Assembly: GCA_013694645.1 (NCBI GenBank)
Contig: JACDBZ010000164.1
Span: 1-6,212, forward strand
Direction of reading: 5' to 3'
Source: Chloroflexota bacterium
GTDB lineage: Bacteria; Chloroflexota; Limnocylindria; QHBO01
Length of the DNA: 6,212 nt
Position 1 is the stretch's first letter, and each line of letters begins with the position of its first letter. A program made the position numbers and the translations under genes. Shown one piece after another: positions 5,488-6,212 of this stretch. A model generated the notes under the pieces. It saw only the letters and a list, made by a program, of their open reading frames with translations, was not told the DNA's origin and made no database searches.

Positions 5488-6212
5488 TCAGCGCGACCCG
5501 AGAAATGCCTCCAATGCCTCACGTGTCGGCATCCCCTCGCGTGCCCCTGCGGCGCTGACGGAGATGGCGCCTGCCGCGTTCGCCGCGATGATGGACTCAT
5601 CCAGCGACCGGCCCTCAGCAAGCCATACCGCGAGGACGCCGCAGAAGGTGTCGCCGGCCCCCGTCGTATCCACCAGGCTCGACGGGACACGGCCCTCGAA
5701 GTGCTCGCGCCGCTGGCCGTCGACGAGGAGGGCTCCCGCCGGCCCCTGCGTGACGATGATCGGGCCGCTGTGCCGCGCGGCCAGCTCGTCGAGCGCCGCG
5801 GCGGTGACGTCGTTACCGATCGCGACGACCAGCTCGTGCTCGTTCGGCGTCAGGATCGGTCCGAGCGAGAGGATCTCGGCGGAGAGGGCCCGCGCGGGCG
5901 CCGGATTCAGGATGGCAGTGATTCCGTCACGGTGCGCGACTCGCAGCGCGTCGATGGATGCGGTAGCGGGAATCTCGTGGTTGGTGAGAATTGCATCGGC
6001 GCTCCCGATCAACGCGCGGTCTTCGTCATCAAGCTCCAGCATGGCGTTCGCCCCCGGCGCCACCACGATCTGGTTTTCGCCTCGTGGCCCGATCGCGACG
6101 AGCGCGACGCCGGTCGATGCGGTATGGAGAGTGCGGATGCGAGAGGTGTCGATCCCCTCGGTCGAGAGCGCGGCGATGGCACGCTCGCCATGCGCGTCGT
6201 TACCGACCGCGC
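5488..6212 (-). CDS. rbsK: Ribokinase (PfkB-family sugar kinase), N-terminus beyond window
   Basis: Ribokinase phosphorylates D-ribose with ATP to ribose-5-phosphate in the cytosol, feeding the pentose phosphate pathway. The visible 240 residues start inside VGNDAHGERAIAALSTEGID, a typical early ribokinase segment. They continue through a TASTGVALVAI strand, GENQIVVAPGAN (sugar-site region), LNPAPA, TPNEHEL and DTTGAGDTFCGVLA. The last is the PfkB signature 2 with the catalytic-base Asp in GAGD and the anion-hole Gly-Ala-Gly. The C-terminal helices (AANAAGAISVSAAGAREGMP) match ribokinase. The frame is open to base 6212, so about 60 N-terminal residues are missing from a usual length near 300. 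The internal ATG at 6064-6066 is not the start, because conserved sequence continues upstream of it. Stop is TGA at 5488-5490. Ribokinase proper is favoured over other PfkB kinases by the NPAPA and PNEHE motifs, but the substrate is not proven. Confidence 0.87.
   Translation of the reverse strand, partial: AVGNDAHGERAIAALSTEGIDTSRIRTLHTASTGVALVAIGPRGENQIVVAPGANAMLELDDEDRALIGSADAILTNHEIPATASIDALRVAHRDGITAILNPAPARALSAEILSLGPILTPNEHELVVAIGNDVTAAALDELAARHSGPIIVTQGPAGALLVDGQRREHFEGRVPSSLVDTTGAGDTFCGVLAVWLAEGRSLDESIIAANAAGAISVSAAGAREGMPTREALEAFLGSR

Noticed and set aside
5391..5690. In-frame N-terminal extension of the hemerythrin gene to 5690
   Set aside because: The extension overlaps the ribokinase 3' end, reads as Arg/Ser-rich non-protein sequence, and AAGGAG next to ATG 5388-5390 fixes the shorter start.
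1..6212. CRISPR array, insertion sequence, rRNA or riboswitch
   Set aside because: No regularly spaced repeats, transposase motifs, rRNA-like sequence or recognisable riboswitch core were seen on either strand.

Overview
The window is GC-rich with GC-biased third codon positions and holds compact bacterial genes with short spacers. A MalT-like TPR plus class III cyclase protein, a stand-alone cyclic-nucleotide-binding domain, a hemerythrin-like protein and a PLP-dependent cysteine synthase-family enzyme suggest a high-GC soil or sediment bacterium of the Actinomycetota or Chloroflexota type. This is inference from gene style only; no taxonomic marker gene is present.

Left part (1-2854). The 5' end of a cysteine synthase-family gene runs leftward off the window edge (1-295). 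Divergent from it is a 654-residue protein (462-2426) with a TPR-like helical repeat body and a C-terminal class III nucleotide cyclase domain whose active site departs from the canonical one. Convergent with it, with only 2 bases between the stop codons, is a 141-residue cyclic-nucleotide-binding protein (2429-2854). A cyclase and a possible receptor for its product therefore lie end to end, and an inverted repeat spans both stops.

Middle part (2855-4566). This looks like decayed sequence. It holds a fragment of a hemerythrin C-terminus resembling the intact gene further right (3050-3100), a frameshifted remnant ending in a VOC/glyoxalase-like tail (3118-3415), a damaged tRNA-Val(GAC) lacking its 5' acceptor strand (3644-3704), one weakly supported small ORF (3771-4148), and a perfect 12-bp inverted repeat (4281-4322). 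A decayed integration or rearrangement site beside a tRNA is a reasonable reading but is not proven.

Right part (4567-6212, all leftward). A ribokinase-like sugar kinase (5488 to the window edge, N-terminus missing) is followed by a 150-residue hemerythrin-like HHE protein with a strong Shine-Dalgarno (4938-5390). After 35 bases comes a 111-residue Gly/Ser/Asp-rich, probably disordered protein, also with a strong Shine-Dalgarno (4567-4902). The last two look like one transcription unit, perhaps concerned with oxygen, iron or stress.
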